This document shows, piece after piece, positions 63,719 through 64,000 of a stretch of DNA of 64,000 nucleotides; the first letter of the stretch is position 1; the number at the start of each line of letters is the position of its first letter. Source of the stretch: Microbacterium salsuginis (GTDB taxonomy: Bacteria; Actinomycetota; Actinomycetes; Actinomycetales; Microbacteriaceae); assembly GCF_012524205.1 (NCBI RefSeq), contig NZ_JABACI010000002.1, positions 310,001 through 374,000 on the forward strand. The letters are read 5' to 3'. The notes below the pieces were generated by a model. It was not told where the DNA came from and did not search any database. It saw nothing but the letters and a program-made list of their open reading frames with translations. A program made the translations under genes and the position numbers.

Positions 63719-64000
63719 ATGCCCCAGATCGCCAAGGTTCTCGTTGCCAACCGCGGCGAGATCGCCGTCCGCGTCATCCGCGCCGCCCGTGACGCCGGCA
63801 AGGCGTCGGTCGCCGTCTACGCCGACCAGGACCGCGATGCCCTGCACGCCCGCCTCGCCGACGAGGCTTACGCGCTCGACGGCTCGACCAGCGCCGAGAC
63901 GTATCTGTCGATCGACAAGATCCTCTCGATCGCGCGTCGCTCCGGGGCAGACGCGGTGCACCCCGGCTACGGCTTCCTCGCGGAGAATGCGGACTTCGCG
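63719..64000 (+). CDS. accA3: Acyl-CoA carboxylase alpha chain, biotin carboxylase part (3' end outside window)
   Basis: The first 94 codons of the biotin-carboxylase/biotin-carrier subunit, open to the window edge. [40 protein letters not shown], and [20 protein letters not shown] are the standard N-terminal biotin carboxylase landmarks. Full-length homologues are about 580-670 residues. It is the partner of AccD and AccE encoded 12 kb upstream and the substrate of BirA. In M. tuberculosis this gene (accA3) closes the same block; here the pse island and the methyltransferase gene lie in between. Confidence 0.95.
   Translation, partial: MPQIAKVLVANRGEIAVRVIRAARDAGKASVAVYADQDRDALHARLADEAYALDGSTSAETYLSIDKILSIARRSGADAVHPGYGFLAENADFA

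Overview
The window is high-GC actinobacterial chromosome, most likely Microbacterium or a close Microbacteriaceae relative. The evidence is protein content (WhiB, FurA-KatG, LCP, AccD/AccE, BirA, DUF3499, DUF5719), heavy GTG start use, frequent leaderless starts and abundant GGATGCC/GGCATCC heptamers. I saw no rRNA, tRNA, CRISPR array, insertion sequence or phage gene.

Layout. A conserved core block runs through the window in an order I recognise from Mycobacterium tuberculosis (sahH ... manA, DUF3499, metallopeptidase, whiB2, LCP, purE, purK, PH protein, birA, accD5, accE5, maf, accA3): furA-katG, spoIIM/RDD, ahcY, DUF3499, Zincin-like protein, DUF5719, large glycosyltransferase, whiB and manA on the left; LCP, purE, purK, sigma factor, PH protein, birA, accD, accE, an rRNA-type methyltransferase, maf and the start of accA on the right. 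Two accessory blocks interrupt it.

Island 1 (about 12.8-42.9 kb) builds a cell-surface glycopolymer. It has two O-antigen-ligase-like proteins, two GlfT1-like transferases, UDP-galactopyranose mutase, two complete Wzm/Wzt exporters, a GtrA/GtrB pair, two large multi-membrane proteins (candidate GT-C or YfhO type), an acyltransferase/SGNH protein, RmlA, RmlB and an RmlC-like epimerase. It also has a deoxysugar set (NDP-hexose 2,3-dehydratase, Gfo/Idh/MocA ketoreductase, SDR reductases) that predicts a 2,6-dideoxyhexose, and a secreted LGFP-repeat protein. Reading: a galactofuranose-containing polymer is made on a lipid carrier, exported by ABC transporters, decorated with deoxysugar and acyl groups, and attached to peptidoglycan by the LCP protein at the island edge.

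Island 2 (about 52.1-61.6 kb) holds a two-component system with a membrane partner, then a complete pseudaminic acid route (PseB, PseC, fused PseG-PseH, PseI, SpsF-type PseF), a coiled-coil protein and a sialyltransferase-like protein that is a candidate pseudaminyltransferase. The product could be a teichulosonic acid or a protein glycan.

A repeated regulatory theme is that 18 genes, nearly all first in their transcription unit, have a TAnnnT-like -10 element ending 6-7 nt before the start codon. This predicts leaderless mRNAs and fixes several start choices. Gene junctions inside both islands are mostly 1-28 nt overlaps, so they form long coupled operons.
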